NCBI RefSeq assembly: GCF_001426905.1
Contig: NZ_LMFQ01000026.1
Coordinates: forward strand, 62,001-126,000
Origin: Caulobacter sp. Root1455
GTDB lineage: Bacteria > Pseudomonadota > Alphaproteobacteria > Caulobacterales > Caulobacteraceae
DNA: 64,000 nucleotides
Direction of reading: 5' to 3'
Made by a program: the position numbers and the translations under genes
In this document: in pieces, positions 14,133 through 24,059 of the stretch
How positions within the stretch are numbered: position 1 is the stretch's first letter
Layout: each line of letters opens with the position of its first letter
The notes under the pieces: model-generated
What the model saw: the letters and a program-made list of their open reading frames with translations, nothing else
The model's database searches: none
What the model was told of the DNA's origin: nothing

Positions 14133-15548
14133 ATGCCCACGACCAAACAAAGCCCGGTCCTGACCGACTGGCGTCCAGAGGACGCCGACTTCTGGCGCGC
14201 GAGCGGAAAAGCCGTCGCCCGTCGCAACCTGTGGATCTCGGTGCCCAACCTCCTGCTGGCCTTCTCGGTCTGGATGGTGTGGTCGATGGTCATCGCCAAG
14301 CTCAAGCTGGTCGGCTTCAAGTTCACCACCGAGCAGCTGTTCTGGCTGGCCGCCCTGCCCGCCCTGTCGGGCGCCACCTTGCGGGTGTTCTACAGCTTCA
14401 TGGTGCCGATCGTCGGCGGCCGGCGCTGGACTGCGCTGACCACCTTGTCCCTGCTCATCCCGGCCATTGGCATCGGGGTGGTGGTGCAGGACCCGACCAC
14501 GCCCTACGGCGTCTTCGTCGGCCTGGCCCTGGCCTGCGGCCTGGGCGGCGGGAACTTCGCCTCCTCCATGGCCAACATCTCGTTCTTCTTCCCCAAGAGC
14601 GAGAAGGGCGCGGCCCTGGGCGTCAACGCCGGGTTCGGCAACCTCGGCGTCAGCGTCATGCAGTTCCTGGTGCCGGTGGTGATCGGCCTGGCGCTGTTCG
14701 GCCCCCTGGCCGGCGCGCCCCAGATCATCGTCGATCACGGGGTGACCAAGCACATCTGGCTGCAGAACGCCGCCTATGTCTGGGTTCCGTTCATCATCGC
14801 CGCCGCCGTGGCGGCCTGGTTCGGCATGAACGACATCGCCTCGGCCAAGGCCTCCTTCGCGGACCAGGCGGTGATCTTCAGCCGCAAGCACAACTGGATC
14901 ATGTGCTGGCTCTATCTGGGCACCTTCGGCTCGTTCCTCGGCTTCTCGGCCGCCTTCCCGCTGCTGACCAAGACCCTGTTCCCCGACATCAACGTCCTGC
15001 AGCTGGCCTTCCTGGGCCCGTTGATCGGCGCGGGCTCGCGCGCCCTGACGGGCGGCGTTTCCGACCGCTTCGGCGGCGACCGCGTCACCCACTGGTCCTT
15101 CCTGGCCATGGCCGCGGGCGTGATCGGCGTGCTGGCCGGGGTCGGCGCCTACGGCTCGGCGCCGTCCTTCCCGATCTTCTTCGCCAGCTTCCTGTGGCTG
15201 TTCTTCTGGACCGGCGTGGGCAACGCCTCGACCTTCCAGATGATCCCCACCATCGTTCGCGCCGACATGCCCCGGCTGATGCCGCGGGCGACCGCCGAGG
15301 CCAGCCAGCGGGCCGCGGAAATGGAGTCGGCGGCCATCGTCGGCTTCACCTCGGCCGTCGGCGCCTTTGGCGGCTTCTTCATCCCCAAGGCGTTCGGCGA
15401 CTCGCTCAAGGCCACCGGCAACCCGCAGTTCGCCCTCTACATCTTCCTCGGCTTCTACGTCAGCTGCGTGCTCGTCAACTGGGCCTTCTACGCCCGCAAG
15501 ACGTCGCTGCTGCGCGCGCCCGCCCTCATCAAGGTTCCCACCCAATGA
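14133..15548 (+). CDS. narK2: Nitrate/nitrite antiporter, NarK2 type (MFS)
   Basis: A 471-residue MFS transporter with a cytosolic N-terminal extension (TDWRPEDADFWRASGK) typical of the NarK2/NarU branch. The nitrate signature is GNFASSMANISFFFPKSEKGAALGVNAGFGNLGVSVMQF and a later GFTSAVGAFGGFFIPKAFG. It probably exchanges external nitrate for internal nitrite, removing the toxic product of NarG. The stop overlaps the narG start as ATGA, so the two are translationally coupled. Confidence 0.93.
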   Translation: MPTTKQSPVLTDWRPEDADFWRASGKAVARRNLWISVPNLLLAFSVWMVWSMVIAKLKLVGFKFTTEQLFWLAALPALSGATLRVFYSFMVPIVGGRRWTALTTLSLLIPAIGIGVVVQDPTTPYGVFVGLALACGLGGGNFASSMANISFFFPKSEKGAALGVNAGFGNLGVSVMQFLVPVVIGLALFGPLAGAPQIIVDHGVTKHIWLQNAAYVWVPFIIAAAVAAWFGMNDIASAKASFADQAVIFSRKHNWIMCWLYLGTFGSFLGFSAAFPLLTKTLFPDINVLQLAFLGPLIGAGSRALTGGVSDRFGGDRVTHWSFLAMAAGVIGVLAGVGAYGSAPSFPIFFASFLWLFFWTGVGNASTFQMIPTIVRADMPRLMPRATAEASQRAAEMESAAIVGFTSAVGAFGGFFIPKAFGDSLKATGNPQFALYIFLGFYVSCVLVNWAFYARKTSLLRAPALIKVPTQ

Positions 15549-18500
15549 GCCATACCCTGGATCGCCTCGCGTTCTTCACGCGCAAGACCGAACTGTTCTC
15601 CGACGGCCACGGCGTCATGAATGACGACGACCGCACCTGGGAGCAGGCCTATCGGAACCGCTGGCAGCACGACAAGATCGTCCGCTCCACCCACGGCGTG
15701 AACTGCACCGGCTCGTGCTCGTGGAAGATCTACGTCAAGGGCGGCATCGTCACCTGGGAAACCCAGCAGACGGACTATCCGCGCACCCGGCCCGATCTTC
15801 CCAACCACGAGCCGCGCGGCTGCGCCCGCGGCGCCAGCTACAGCTGGTACCTCTATTCAGCCAACCGGGTGAAATACCCGCTGATCCGCTCGCGGCTGCT
15901 GAAGCTGTGGCGAGCGGCGCGGGCCACCCGCACCCCGGTGGCCGCCTGGGCCTCGATCCAGAACGATCCCGCCCAACGCGCCGACTATGTGACGCGGCGC
16001 GGCGGCGGCGGCTTCATCCGCGCCACCTGGGACGAGGTCACCGAAATCATCGGCGCGGCCAACGCCTACACGGTCAAGACCTGGGGTCCCGACCGGGTGT
16101 TCGGCTTCTCGCCGATCCCGGCCATGTCCATGGTCTCCTACGCCGCCGGGGCGCGTTACCTGCAGCTGATCGGCGGCGTCTGCGGGTCGTTCTACGACTG
16201 GTATTGCGACCTGCCCCCCGCCTCTCCCCAGACCTGGGGCGAGCAGACCGACGTGGCCGAGAGCGCCGACTGGTTCAACTCCAGCTTCATGATCCTGTGG
16301 GGCTCCAACGTCCCGCAGACCCGCACGCCCGACGCCCACTTCTATACCGAGGCCCGTTATCGCGGCGCCAAGTCGGTGGTGATCTGCCCCGACTATTCGG
16401 AGGCCTCCAAGTTCTCCGACCTCTGGTTGGCCGTGAAGCAGGGCACCGACGCGGCCCTGGGCATGGCGTTCGGCCACGTGATCCTCAAGGAGTTCCACGT
16501 CGACCGCCAAGTCCCCTATTTCCGCGACTACCTGCGCAAGTATTCCGACCTGCCGATGCTGGTCCGCCTGGTTCCGCAGGACGGCGCCTATGTGCCCGAA
16601 CGCCTGCTGCGCGCGGCCGAGTTCGACCAGGCCCTGGGCGAGACCAACAATCCCGACTGGAAGACCGTCGCCCTCGACGACGCCACCGGCCAGGTGGTGG
16701 TCCCCAACGGCTCGATCGGCTTCCGCTGGGGCGAGGACGGCAAGTGGAACCTGGAGGAAAAGGACGGCGCGGGACGTGAGACCACGCTGCGCCTGGGCCT
16801 GAAGGGCGTCCACGACGACGTCGCCGGCGTGCGCTTCCCCTATTTCGGCGGCGCGGCCACCAACGGCTTCGCCATGACCGACCATCCCGACGTCCTGGTG
16901 CGCAACGTGCCGGTCAAGCGGATGATGCTGCCCGAGGGCGAGACCCTGGTGGCCTGCGTCTACGACCTGTTCCTGGCCAACTACGGCGTCGATCAGGGTT
17001 TCGGCGGCGACCACATGCCGACCGACCATGACGACGTCCAGCCCTACTCGCCGGCCTGGGCCGAAGCCATCACCTCGGTGCCGCGCGAGCAGATCCTGGC
17101 CGTGGCCCGCGGCTTCGCCGACAACGCCGAAAAGACCAACGGCAAGTCGATGATCATCATCGGCGCGGCGATGAACCACTGGTACCACATGGACATGAAC
17201 TACCGCGCCGCCATCAACATGCTGGTGATGTGCGGATGCGTGGGCCAGTCGGGCGGCGGCTGGTCGCACTATGTCGGCCAGGAAAAGCTGCGGCCGCAGA
17301 CCGGCTGGGCGCCGCTGGCCTTCGCCACCGACTGGGTCAAGCCGCCTCGCCAGCAGAACTCCACCTCGTTCTTCTACGCCCACAGCAACCAGTGGCGTTA
17401 CGAGACCGTCGGCATGGACGAGATCCTCTCGCCGACCGCGCCCGAGGGCGTGTGGAACGGTTCGATGATCGACTTCAACGCCAAGGCCGAACGCCTGGGC
17501 TGGCTGCCCTCGGCGCCCGCCCTGAAGACCAACCCGCTGGAGGTCGCCAAGGCCGCCGCCGCCGCGGGCCAGGACCCCAGGGCCTATGCCCTGGAGCAGC
17601 TCAAGGGCGGCAACCTGCAGATGTCCTGCATGGATCCCGACGATCCGGCCAACTGGCCGCGCAACATGTTCGTCTGGCGCTCCAATCTCCTGGGCTCCTC
17701 GGGCAAGGGCCACGAATACTTCCTCAAGCACCTGCTGGGCGCGTCGCACGGCGTGCAAGGCAAGGACCTGGGCCAGACCGGCGGGGTCAAGCCCACCGAG
17801 GTCGCGTGGCATGACAAGGCGCCGGAGGGAAAGCTCGACCTGCTGGTGACGCTCGACTTCCGGATGTCGACCACGGCGGTCTATTCCGACATCGTCCTGC
17901 CCACCGCCACCTGGTACGAGAAGAACGACCTCAACACGTCCGACATGCACCCCTTCATCCACCCGCTGAGCGCGGCCGTGGACCCGGCTTGGGAGTCGAA
18001 ATCGGACTGGGAGATCTTCAAGGCCATCGCCAAGGCCTTCTCCAAGGTCGCCCCCGAGGTGTTGGGTGTCGAAAAGGACGTCGTCCTGACCCCGATCCAG
18101 CACGACAGCGCCGCCGAACTGGCCCAGCCGTTCGACGTCCGCGACTGGTCCAAGGGCGAGTGCGAGGCGATCCCCGGCAAGACCATGCCGCAGATCACCA
18201 TCGTCGAGCGTGACTATCCCAACACCTACAAGCGCTTCACGGCGCTGGGTCCGCTGCTGGCCCAGAGCGGCAACGGCGGCAAGGGCATCGGCTGGAAGAC
18301 CGACCACGAGGTCGATCTGCTCAAGGCGCTGAACAGCGTGGTCCTCGAAGAGGGCGCGACCCAGGGCCTGGCCCGCATCGACAGCGATATCGACGCCTGC
18401 GAGACCATCCTGATGCTGGCGCCGGAGACCAATGGCGAGGTGGCGGTCAAGGCCTGGGAAGCGCTCGAAAAGCAGACCGGCCGCGAACACGTCCACCTGG

Positions 18501-19276
18501 CCCTGCCCAAGGAAGACGAGAAGATCCGCTTCCGCGACCTCCTGGCCCAGCCGCGCAAGATCATCACCTCGCCGACCTGGTCGGGCATCGAGAGCGAGAA
18601 GGTCTGCTACACGGCCGGCTACACCAACGTCCACGAGCTGATCCCGTGGAGGACCCTGACCGGCCGTCAGCAGCTGTATCAGGACCACCTGTGGATGCGG
18701 GCGTTCGGCGAGGCCCTTTGCGTCTACCGCCCGCCCATCGACCTGAAGACCACCCACGTCATGGGCGCCAAGCCCAACGGCGAGAAGGAGATCGTCCTCA
18801 ACTTCATCACGCCGCACCAGAAGTGGGGGATCCACTCCACCTACAGCGACAACCTGATGATGCTGACGCTCAACCGCGGGGGTCCCGTGGTCTGGGTGTC
18901 GGAGGTCGACGCCAAGAAGGCGGGTCTGGTCGACAACGACTGGATCGAGGTCTTCAACGCCAACGGCGCCCTGACCGCGCGGGTGGTGGTGTCCCAGCGG
19001 ATCCGTGAGGGCACGACCTTCATGTATCACGCCCAGGAAAAGATCGTGAACACCCCCGGGTCTCAGATCACCGGCCTGCGCGGCGGCATCCACAACTCGT
19101 GCACCCGCACCGTGCTCAAGCCGACCCACATGATCGGCGGCTACGCCCAACTCGCCTACGGCTTCAACTACTACGGCACCGTCGGTTCCAACCGCGATGA
19201 ATTCGTGGTCGTCCGCAAGATGACCAAGATCGATTGGCTGGAAGAACCGCTCGTTCAGAAGGATTTCGCCCAATGA
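15545..19276 (+). CDS. narG: Respiratory nitrate reductase alpha subunit
   Basis: A 1243-residue catalytic subunit, the usual length. The FS0 cluster ligands are H50, C54, C58 and C93 (STHGVNCTGSCSW, RGCARG), and the molybdenum ligand is Asp222 in YDWYCDLPPASPQ, the same number as in E. coli NarG. It binds Mo-bis-MGD and reduces nitrate to nitrite on the cytoplasmic side, taking electrons from NarH. There is no twin-arginine leader, so it is the membrane-bound cytoplasm-facing Nar type, not Nap. The start ATG overlaps the narK2 stop and its stop overlaps the narH start (both ATGA). Confidence 0.98.
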   Translation: MSHTLDRLAFFTRKTELFSDGHGVMNDDDRTWEQAYRNRWQHDKIVRSTHGVNCTGSCSWKIYVKGGIVTWETQQTDYPRTRPDLPNHEPRGCARGASYSWYLYSANRVKYPLIRSRLLKLWRAARATRTPVAAWASIQNDPAQRADYVTRRGGGGFIRATWDEVTEIIGAANAYTVKTWGPDRVFGFSPIPAMSMVSYAAGARYLQLIGGVCGSFYDWYCDLPPASPQTWGEQTDVAESADWFNSSFMILWGSNVPQTRTPDAHFYTEARYRGAKSVVICPDYSEASKFSDLWLAVKQGTDAALGMAFGHVILKEFHVDRQVPYFRDYLRKYSDLPMLVRLVPQDGAYVPERLLRAAEFDQALGETNNPDWKTVALDDATGQVVVPNGSIGFRWGEDGKWNLEEKDGAGRETTLRLGLKGVHDDVAGVRFPYFGGAATNGFAMTDHPDVLVRNVPVKRMMLPEGETLVACVYDLFLANYGVDQGFGGDHMPTDHDDVQPYSPAWAEAITSVPREQILAVARGFADNAEKTNGKSMIIIGAAMNHWYHMDMNYRAAINMLVMCGCVGQSGGGWSHYVGQEKLRPQTGWAPLAFATDWVKPPRQQNSTSFFYAHSNQWRYETVGMDEILSPTAPEGVWNGSMIDFNAKAERLGWLPSAPALKTNPLEVAKAAAAAGQDPRAYALEQLKGGNLQMSCMDPDDPANWPRNMFVWRSNLLGSSGKGHEYFLKHLLGASHGVQGKDLGQTGGVKPTEVAWHDKAPEGKLDLLVTLDFRMSTTAVYSDIVLPTATWYEKNDLNTSDMHPFIHPLSAAVDPAWESKSDWEIFKAIAKAFSKVAPEVLGVEKDVVLTPIQHDSAAELAQPFDVRDWSKGECEAIPGKTMPQITIVERDYPNTYKRFTALGPLLAQSGNGGKGIGWKTDHEVDLLKALNSVVLEEGATQGLARIDSDIDACETILMLAPETNGEVAVKAWEALEKQTGREHVHLALPKEDEKIRFRDLLAQPRKIITSPTWSGIESEKVCYTAGYTNVHELIPWRTLTGRQQLYQDHLWMRAFGEALCVYRPPIDLKTTHVMGAKPNGEKEIVLNFITPHQKWGIHSTYSDNLMMLTLNRGGPVVWVSEVDAKKAGLVDNDWIEVFNANGALTARVVVSQRIREGTTFMYHAQEKIVNTPGSQITGLRGGIHNSCTRTVLKPTHMIGGYAQLAYGFNYYGTVGSNRDEFVVVRKMTKIDWLEEPLVQKDFAQ

Positions 19277-20796
19277 AGGTGCGAGCGCAAATCGGCATGG
19301 TGCTGAACCTCGACAAGTGTATCGGGTGTCACACCTGCTCGGTCACCTGCAAGAACGTCTGGACCAACCGCGAAGGCGTCGAATACGCCTGGTTCAACAA
19401 CGTCGAGACCAAGCCTGGCATCGGCTTTCCCAAGGATTGGGAGAACCAGAAGAAGTGGAACGGCGGCTGGATCCGCAAGGCCAACGGCAAGATCGAACCC
19501 AAGATGGGCGCCAAATGGCGCATCCTGGCCAAGATCTTCGCCAACCCCGATCTGCCGGAAATCGACGACTATTACGAGCCGTTCGATTTCGACTACGCCC
19601 ATCTCCAGAACGCTCCGGAGATGAAGCACTTCCCGACCGCGCGGCCGCGCTCGAAGATCACCGGCCAGCGCATGGAGAAGATCGAATGGGGCCCCAACTG
19701 GGAGGAAATCCTGGGCGGGGAATTCTCCAAGCGCTCCGCCGACGCCAACTTCGAGGGCATCGAGAAGGAGATCTACGGGCAGTTTGAAAACACCTTCATG
19801 ATGTACCTGCCCAGGCTGTGCGAGCACTGCCTGAACCCGGCCTGCGTGGCCGCCTGTCCCTCGGGCGCGATCTACAAGCGCGAAGAGGACGGCATCGTCC
19901 TGATCGACCAGGACAAGTGTCGCGGCTGGCGGATGTGCGTCTCGGCCTGTCCCTACAAGAAGATCTACTACAACTGGGAATCGGGAAAATCCGAGAAGTG
20001 CACCTTCTGCTTCCCGCGCATCGAGGTCGGTCTGCCGACCGTGTGTTCGGAGACCTGCGTGGGCCGCATCCGCTATCTGGGCGTGCTGCTCTATGACGCC
20101 GACCGCATCCAGGCCGCCGCCGCGACGCCCGACGAGAAGGACCTCTACCAGGCCCAGCTCGACATCTTCCTGGATCCCAACGATCCGGCGGTGATCGCCC
20201 AGGCGCGCGCCGACGGCGTTCCCGAGGCCTGGCTCGACTCGGCCCGCAAGAGCCCGGTCTACAAGATGGCCGTCGACTGGAAGATCGCCTTCCCGCTCCA
20301 CCCCGAATACCGGACCCTGCCCATGGTCTGGTATGTGCCGCCGCTGTCGCCGATCCAGTCGGCCGCTTCGTCCGGCGCGCTGGAAATGGACGGCGACATG
20401 CCCGACGTCGCCTCGTTGCGCATTCCGGTCCGCTACCTGGCTAACCTGCTGACCGGCGGCAACGAGCCGCCGGTGGTCCAGGCGCTGGAACGCATGCTGG
20501 CCATGCGCGGCTACATGCGCGCCAAGACCGTGCACGGCCGCATCGACCACGCCATCGCCGGCAAGGTCGGGCTGACCGCCGCCCAGGTGGAGGACATGTA
20601 TCGCTACATGGCCATCGCCAACTACGAGGACCGCTTCGTCATCCCCTCGGCCCACCGCGAAGCCGCCGAGGACGCCTACGACCTGCGCGGCTCCTGCGGC
20701 TTCACCTTCGGCAACGGCTGCTCGGGCGGCCGCACCGAACTGGGCCTGTTCGGCGCCAATCCGCGCTCGCGCGCCAAAAACCCGATGGAGGCCTAA
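19273..20796 (+). CDS. narH: Respiratory nitrate reductase beta subunit
   Basis: A 507-residue iron-sulfur subunit. Cluster ligands begin at C16, C19, C22, C26 (CIGCHTCSVTC). The later group CEHCLNPACVAACP, CRGWRMCVSACP and CTFCFPR...CSETC follows; the Trp in CRGWRMC marks the [3Fe-4S] cluster as in E. coli NarH. It carries electrons from NarI hemes to NarG. The start overlaps the narG stop; four bases separate it from narJ. Confidence 0.98.
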   Translation: MKVRAQIGMVLNLDKCIGCHTCSVTCKNVWTNREGVEYAWFNNVETKPGIGFPKDWENQKKWNGGWIRKANGKIEPKMGAKWRILAKIFANPDLPEIDDYYEPFDFDYAHLQNAPEMKHFPTARPRSKITGQRMEKIEWGPNWEEILGGEFSKRSADANFEGIEKEIYGQFENTFMMYLPRLCEHCLNPACVAACPSGAIYKREEDGIVLIDQDKCRGWRMCVSACPYKKIYYNWESGKSEKCTFCFPRIEVGLPTVCSETCVGRIRYLGVLLYDADRIQAAAATPDEKDLYQAQLDIFLDPNDPAVIAQARADGVPEAWLDSARKSPVYKMAVDWKIAFPLHPEYRTLPMVWYVPPLSPIQSAASSGALEMDGDMPDVASLRIPVRYLANLLTGGNEPPVVQALERMLAMRGYMRAKTVHGRIDHAIAGKVGLTAAQVEDMYRYMAIANYEDRFVIPSAHREAAEDAYDLRGSCGFTFGNGCSGGRTELGLFGANPRSRAKNPMEA

Positions 20797-20800
20797 GCCG

Positions 20801-21520
20801 ATGGCCCGCACCTACAAGGCGCTTGCCCTGCTGCTGACCTATCCCACCCCGGAACTGCAGCAAACCGCCCCCTATGCGCTCGGGGAGATCATTCAAGAGA
20901 ACCTGCTGACGCCGGCCCTGACCAAGGCGCTGGCGCGGCTGGTCTCGATCCTCGCCGACGGCGACATCTACGACCTGCAGGAGAGCTACACCGAGCTCTT
21001 CGACCGCACGCGTTCGCTGTCGCTGAACCTCTACGAGCACGTCCATGGCGAAAGCCGCGACCGCGGCGAGGCGATGGTGGCGCTCCTGGAGCTCTACCGC
21101 ACCAAGGGCCTGGACCTGACGGCCAACGAACTGCCGGACTTCCTGCCGGTGTTCCTGGAGTTCCTGTCGATCCTGCCCGACGCCGAGGCCGCCTCGCTGC
21201 TGGGCGAAGCCACCCACGTGCTGGACGCGATGGGCGAGCGCCTGAAGAAGCGCGACAGCGCCTATCGCGCGGTGTTCGGGGCCCTGGCCAGCCTGGCCTC
21301 GCAAAAGGCCGATCCGGCCGTGCTCGCGGCCCTGCTGAGCGAGCCCGACGAGAATCCCGACGACCTCGAGGCCCTCGACAAGGCCTGGGCCGAAACCGCC
21401 GTCACCTTCGGTCCCTCCGACGTCGGCTGCCCCAAGGCCGGCGCCCTGGTCGAGGCCATGCAGGCCGAAACTGGCCGCGTCCCGCGTCGGCCCCGCGCCA
21501 GCGCCGCTCAAGGAGTCTAG
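20801..21520 (+). CDS. narJ: Nitrate reductase assembly chaperone
   Basis: A 239-residue all-helical TorD/NarJ-type chaperone. Recognisable parts are LALLLTYPTPELQ at the N-terminus, LYEHVHGESRDRGEAMVALLELY and the C-terminal region after residue 150. It holds apo-NarG until Mo-bis-MGD and FS0 are inserted and is not part of the final enzyme. It has the standard place between narH and narI. Confidence 0.95.
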   Translation: MARTYKALALLLTYPTPELQQTAPYALGEIIQENLLTPALTKALARLVSILADGDIYDLQESYTELFDRTRSLSLNLYEHVHGESRDRGEAMVALLELYRTKGLDLTANELPDFLPVFLEFLSILPDAEAASLLGEATHVLDAMGERLKKRDSAYRAVFGALASLASQKADPAVLAALLSEPDENPDDLEALDKAWAETAVTFGPSDVGCPKAGALVEAMQAETGRVPRRPRASAAQGV

Positions 21521-21522
21521 TC

Positions 21523-22302
21523 ATGGGCCTGCTCAACCAATTCCTGTTCGGGGTCTATCCCTACATCTGCCTGGCGGTGCTGGTGCTGGGCTGCGTGCTG
21601 CGCTTCGACCGCGAGCAGTACACTTGGCGGTCGGGCTCCTCGCAGTTGCTGCGCCGCCGCCAACTGGTGGCGGGATCGGTGATGTTCCACCTCGGCGTCC
21701 TGGTCATCTTCGGCGGCCACTTCGTCGGCCTGCTGACGCCGATCTGGGTGTTCGACGCCCTGGGCGTCCCGCACGGAGCCAAGCAGATCCTGGCCATGGT
21801 CGCCGGCGGCCTCGCCGGGATTCTATGCCTGGCCGGCGGCCTGCTGCTGCTGCATCGGCGGCTGTTCGACCCGCGCATCCGCAAGACCTCTAGCTTCAGC
21901 GACATCGCCATCCTGGTGATCCTGATGGTGCAGCTGATGCTGGGCCTGTCGACCATCGCGATCTCCGCCCATCACCTGGACGGACACGAGATGATCAAGT
22001 TCATGTTCTGGGCCCAGGGCGTCTTCACCTTCAAGCCGGGGGTGGCCGCCTACGTCGCCGACGTGCATCCGATCTTCAAGCTGCACCTGGTGCTGGGGAT
22101 GACCATCCTGCTGTTGTTCCCGTTCACCCGCCTGGTCCACATGCTTTCGGCGCCGATCTGGTACCTGAACCGCCGCGGGTGGCAGCTGGTCCGGACCACC
22201 CGTCGCCTGCCGATCAAGCCGGAGGCCGCGGCCCCGACCTACCGCGACGCCGTCAGCCCGCCCTGGCCGAACGCCACCTCCGCCTTCAAGGCTCGGGAGT
22301 AG
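21523..22302 (+). CDS. narI: Respiratory nitrate reductase gamma subunit (cytochrome b)
   Basis: A 259-residue membrane protein with five hydrophobic segments. His pairs for the two b hemes are in FHLGVLVIFGGHFVGL (helix 2) and HPIFKLHLVLGM with LVHM (helix 5). It oxidises quinol and passes electrons to NarH. The C-terminal tail beyond residue 235 is longer than in E. coli (225 residues). Two bases after narJ; PpiC gene follows three bases later. Confidence 0.96.
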   Translation: MGLLNQFLFGVYPYICLAVLVLGCVLRFDREQYTWRSGSSQLLRRRQLVAGSVMFHLGVLVIFGGHFVGLLTPIWVFDALGVPHGAKQILAMVAGGLAGILCLAGGLLLLHRRLFDPRIRKTSSFSDIAILVILMVQLMLGLSTIAISAHHLDGHEMIKFMFWAQGVFTFKPGVAAYVADVHPIFKLHLVLGMTILLLFPFTRLVHMLSAPIWYLNRRGWQLVRTTRRLPIKPEAAAPTYRDAVSPPWPNATSAFKARE

Positions 22303-22305
22303 ACG

Positions 22306-23412
22306 ATGACCGCCACCACCGTTGTCGACGGCGTCGAGATCCCCGAATTCCTGATCGCCAAGGAAGCCCAGAACCATCCCAGCGCTTCGGCGGGCGAGGC
22401 CCGGCGGGCAGCCGGCAAGGCCCTGGCCGTACGCGCCCTGCTTCTGCATCGCGCCGACGAACTGGGACTGCGTCCCGAGCCGCAAATCGACGAGATGGGC
22501 CGCGAGGAGACGGACGAAGAGGCTCTGATCCGCGCCGTTCTCGACGAGGAAGTCGAGATCGAAACCCCGTCCGTCGCGCTTTGCCGTCACATCTACGACA
22601 CCCAGCGCAACCGCTTCACCAGTCCGGCCCTCGTAGAGGCCGCCCACATCCTCATCGCGCCGGCCAGCCCGGACGATGCGGATTGGGAGGCCGCCCGCCG
22701 GGTCGCGCTGGACGCGGTGCAGACCCTGACCCGAACCCCGGGGCAGTTCGCCGCCCTGGCCAAGTCCCTGTCCGCCTGCCCTTCCGCCGAGGTCGGCGGC
22801 TCGCTGGGCCAGCTCGGTCCGGGCGACGTGGTCGGCGAGATCGAGCAGGCCCTGTCGGGGCTGCGGCCCGGGGAAATCCTGGACCGTCCGGTGCGGTCGC
22901 GGTTCGGGTGGCACGTGCTCAAGCTGGACCGCCGCATCGAGGGGCGCGAACTGCCCTTCGACTATGTCGAGGACAAGATCCGGCTGCATCTGGAAAGCCG
23001 GGCCTGGACGGCGGCGGCCACCCGCTACGTCTCGGATCTGGCCGAGCGGGCCCGCGACCGGGGCGTGGCCTTCAGCCTGACTCCCGACGGGCGCTTCGAC
23101 ACCGGCGCCCTGTCGCTGGGCCAGCTCCTGGCCGGCGCCTCGGCGGCCGGTTTGGAGGCCTGGCTCGACGCCTCCGATCCGGACTTGGCCGAACGGGTGC
23201 GCGCGGCGGCTCTCGCCGCCGGGATCGATCTGGAGGCTTTCGTCCAGCGCGCGGTCCACGACTTCGTCAACACCGCCGGCGACGAGTCCTGGACCCATCT
23301 GATCTCCGCCGCCCAAGGCGCCGAGGACCCGGCGGTGGCCGCCATCGCCTCGCTGCTCCGCACCAGGCTCACGCCCAAGGCGCGCGCCTACACGATCTTC
23401 CGGAAGGTCTAG
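22306..23412 (+). CDS. Parvulin-type peptidyl-prolyl isomerase (NifM/nar-associated PpiC)
   Basis: A 368-residue protein without signal peptide, so cytoplasmic. Residues about 100-240 are a parvulin (PpiC) domain: AAHILIAPASP, FAALAKSLSACPSAEVGGSLGQLGPGDVV, RFGWHVLKLDRR. An N-terminal helical part and a C-terminal extension of about 110 residues flank it. Similar NifM-like isomerases sit downstream of narGHJI in other Proteobacteria such as Pseudomonas. A role in folding the nitrate reductase is likely from position but not proven. Confidence 0.85.
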   Translation: MTATTVVDGVEIPEFLIAKEAQNHPSASAGEARRAAGKALAVRALLLHRADELGLRPEPQIDEMGREETDEEALIRAVLDEEVEIETPSVALCRHIYDTQRNRFTSPALVEAAHILIAPASPDDADWEAARRVALDAVQTLTRTPGQFAALAKSLSACPSAEVGGSLGQLGPGDVVGEIEQALSGLRPGEILDRPVRSRFGWHVLKLDRRIEGRELPFDYVEDKIRLHLESRAWTAAATRYVSDLAERARDRGVAFSLTPDGRFDTGALSLGQLLAGASAAGLEAWLDASDPDLAERVRAAALAAGIDLEAFVQRAVHDFVNTAGDESWTHLISAAQGAEDPAVAAIASLLRTRLTPKARAYTIFRKV

Positions 23413-23430
23413 GGCGCCATGCGGATTCAC

Positions 23431-23486
23431 CGGTCGCGCAAAGTCGAGGCGACCGCCGGCCCGCGCGCTTTGGCGCGGGGCCCGGC
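23431..23486 (+). repeat. Two adjacent hairpins in the nar operon
   Basis: CGGTCGC/GCGACCG (23431-23437 with 23449-23455) and a GC-rich hairpin from about 23457 to 23486 around a CTTTGG centre lie in the 89-base gap between the PpiC and hemerythrin genes. No T-run follows, so they are more likely an mRNA processing or stability element than a terminator. Confidence 0.35.
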
Positions 23487-23501
23487 CGAGGCGAGAAGGC
23501 C

Positions 23502-24059
23502 ATGACGACGAGCACCATCGAGTCCATTCCTCCGCGCCTTCTGGCCGAACCCATCGAATGGTTCTTCGCCGAGCATTATCGCCACCGGCAGGCCTGCAAG
23601 ATGATCGAGGAGGTCGCGGCCGCCATGGTGTTCGACCGGCCTCGGGTCATCGAACTGATCGTCTTCCTGGATCAGGACCTGCCCCTGCATGTGATCGACG
23701 AGGAAGAGGACTTCTTTCCGCTGCTGCGTCGTCGCTGCGAGCCCGGAGACGATGTCGAACGGGTGCTAGGCATGCTGTCGGCCGAGCATCGGGCCGACGT
23801 GGTCCAGGCCAGCGCCGTGCGGGATCATCTTCTGGCCTGTTTGGAGACCGAGCGCGCGCCCGGGCTGGACGCGACGCAGCGCAAGGCGATGATCGCCTTC
23901 GCCGCTCAGGAGCGCCGCCACCTGGGCCTGGAGAACGCCATCGTCCTGCCGATCGCGCGACTGCGATTGGCTCCCGAAGACCTCACGACCCTGGGCCGTC
24001 GGCTGGCGGCCCGCCGCGGGCGGTTGCTCGACGTCGCCGTCGGAGCTGACCAGGCATGA
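23502..24059 (+). CDS. Hemerythrin HHE-domain protein
   Basis: A 185-residue four-helix protein. The HHE ligand pattern is visible: WFFAEHYRHRQ, LPLHVIDEEEDFFPLL, LSAEHRAD, and QERRHLGLENAIVLPIA, giving five His and acidic ligands for a di-iron centre. Such proteins bind O2 or NO or store iron. In this operon a role in NO/O2 sensing or protection is likely but inferred. The start is the ATG behind GAGAAGG; the stop overlaps the next start as ATGA. Confidence 0.82.
   Translation: MTTSTIESIPPRLLAEPIEWFFAEHYRHRQACKMIEEVAAAMVFDRPRVIELIVFLDQDLPLHVIDEEEDFFPLLRRRCEPGDDVERVLGMLSAEHRADVVQASAVRDHLLACLETERAPGLDATQRKAMIAFAAQERRHLGLENAIVLPIARLRLAPEDLTTLGRRLAARRGRLLDVAVGADQA

Noticed and set aside
14231..15544. 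N-terminal extension of NarG through narK2
   Set aside because: It is an out-of-frame shadow of narK2; the ATG at 15545 gives the correct NarG N-terminus and FS0 numbering.
15857..19273. A 1,138-codon open frame on the minus strand opposite narG
   Set aside because: It is the antisense shadow of a GC-rich gene; the protein is low-complexity (His/Gly/Val/Ala-rich) with no family motif, while narG is unmistakable.
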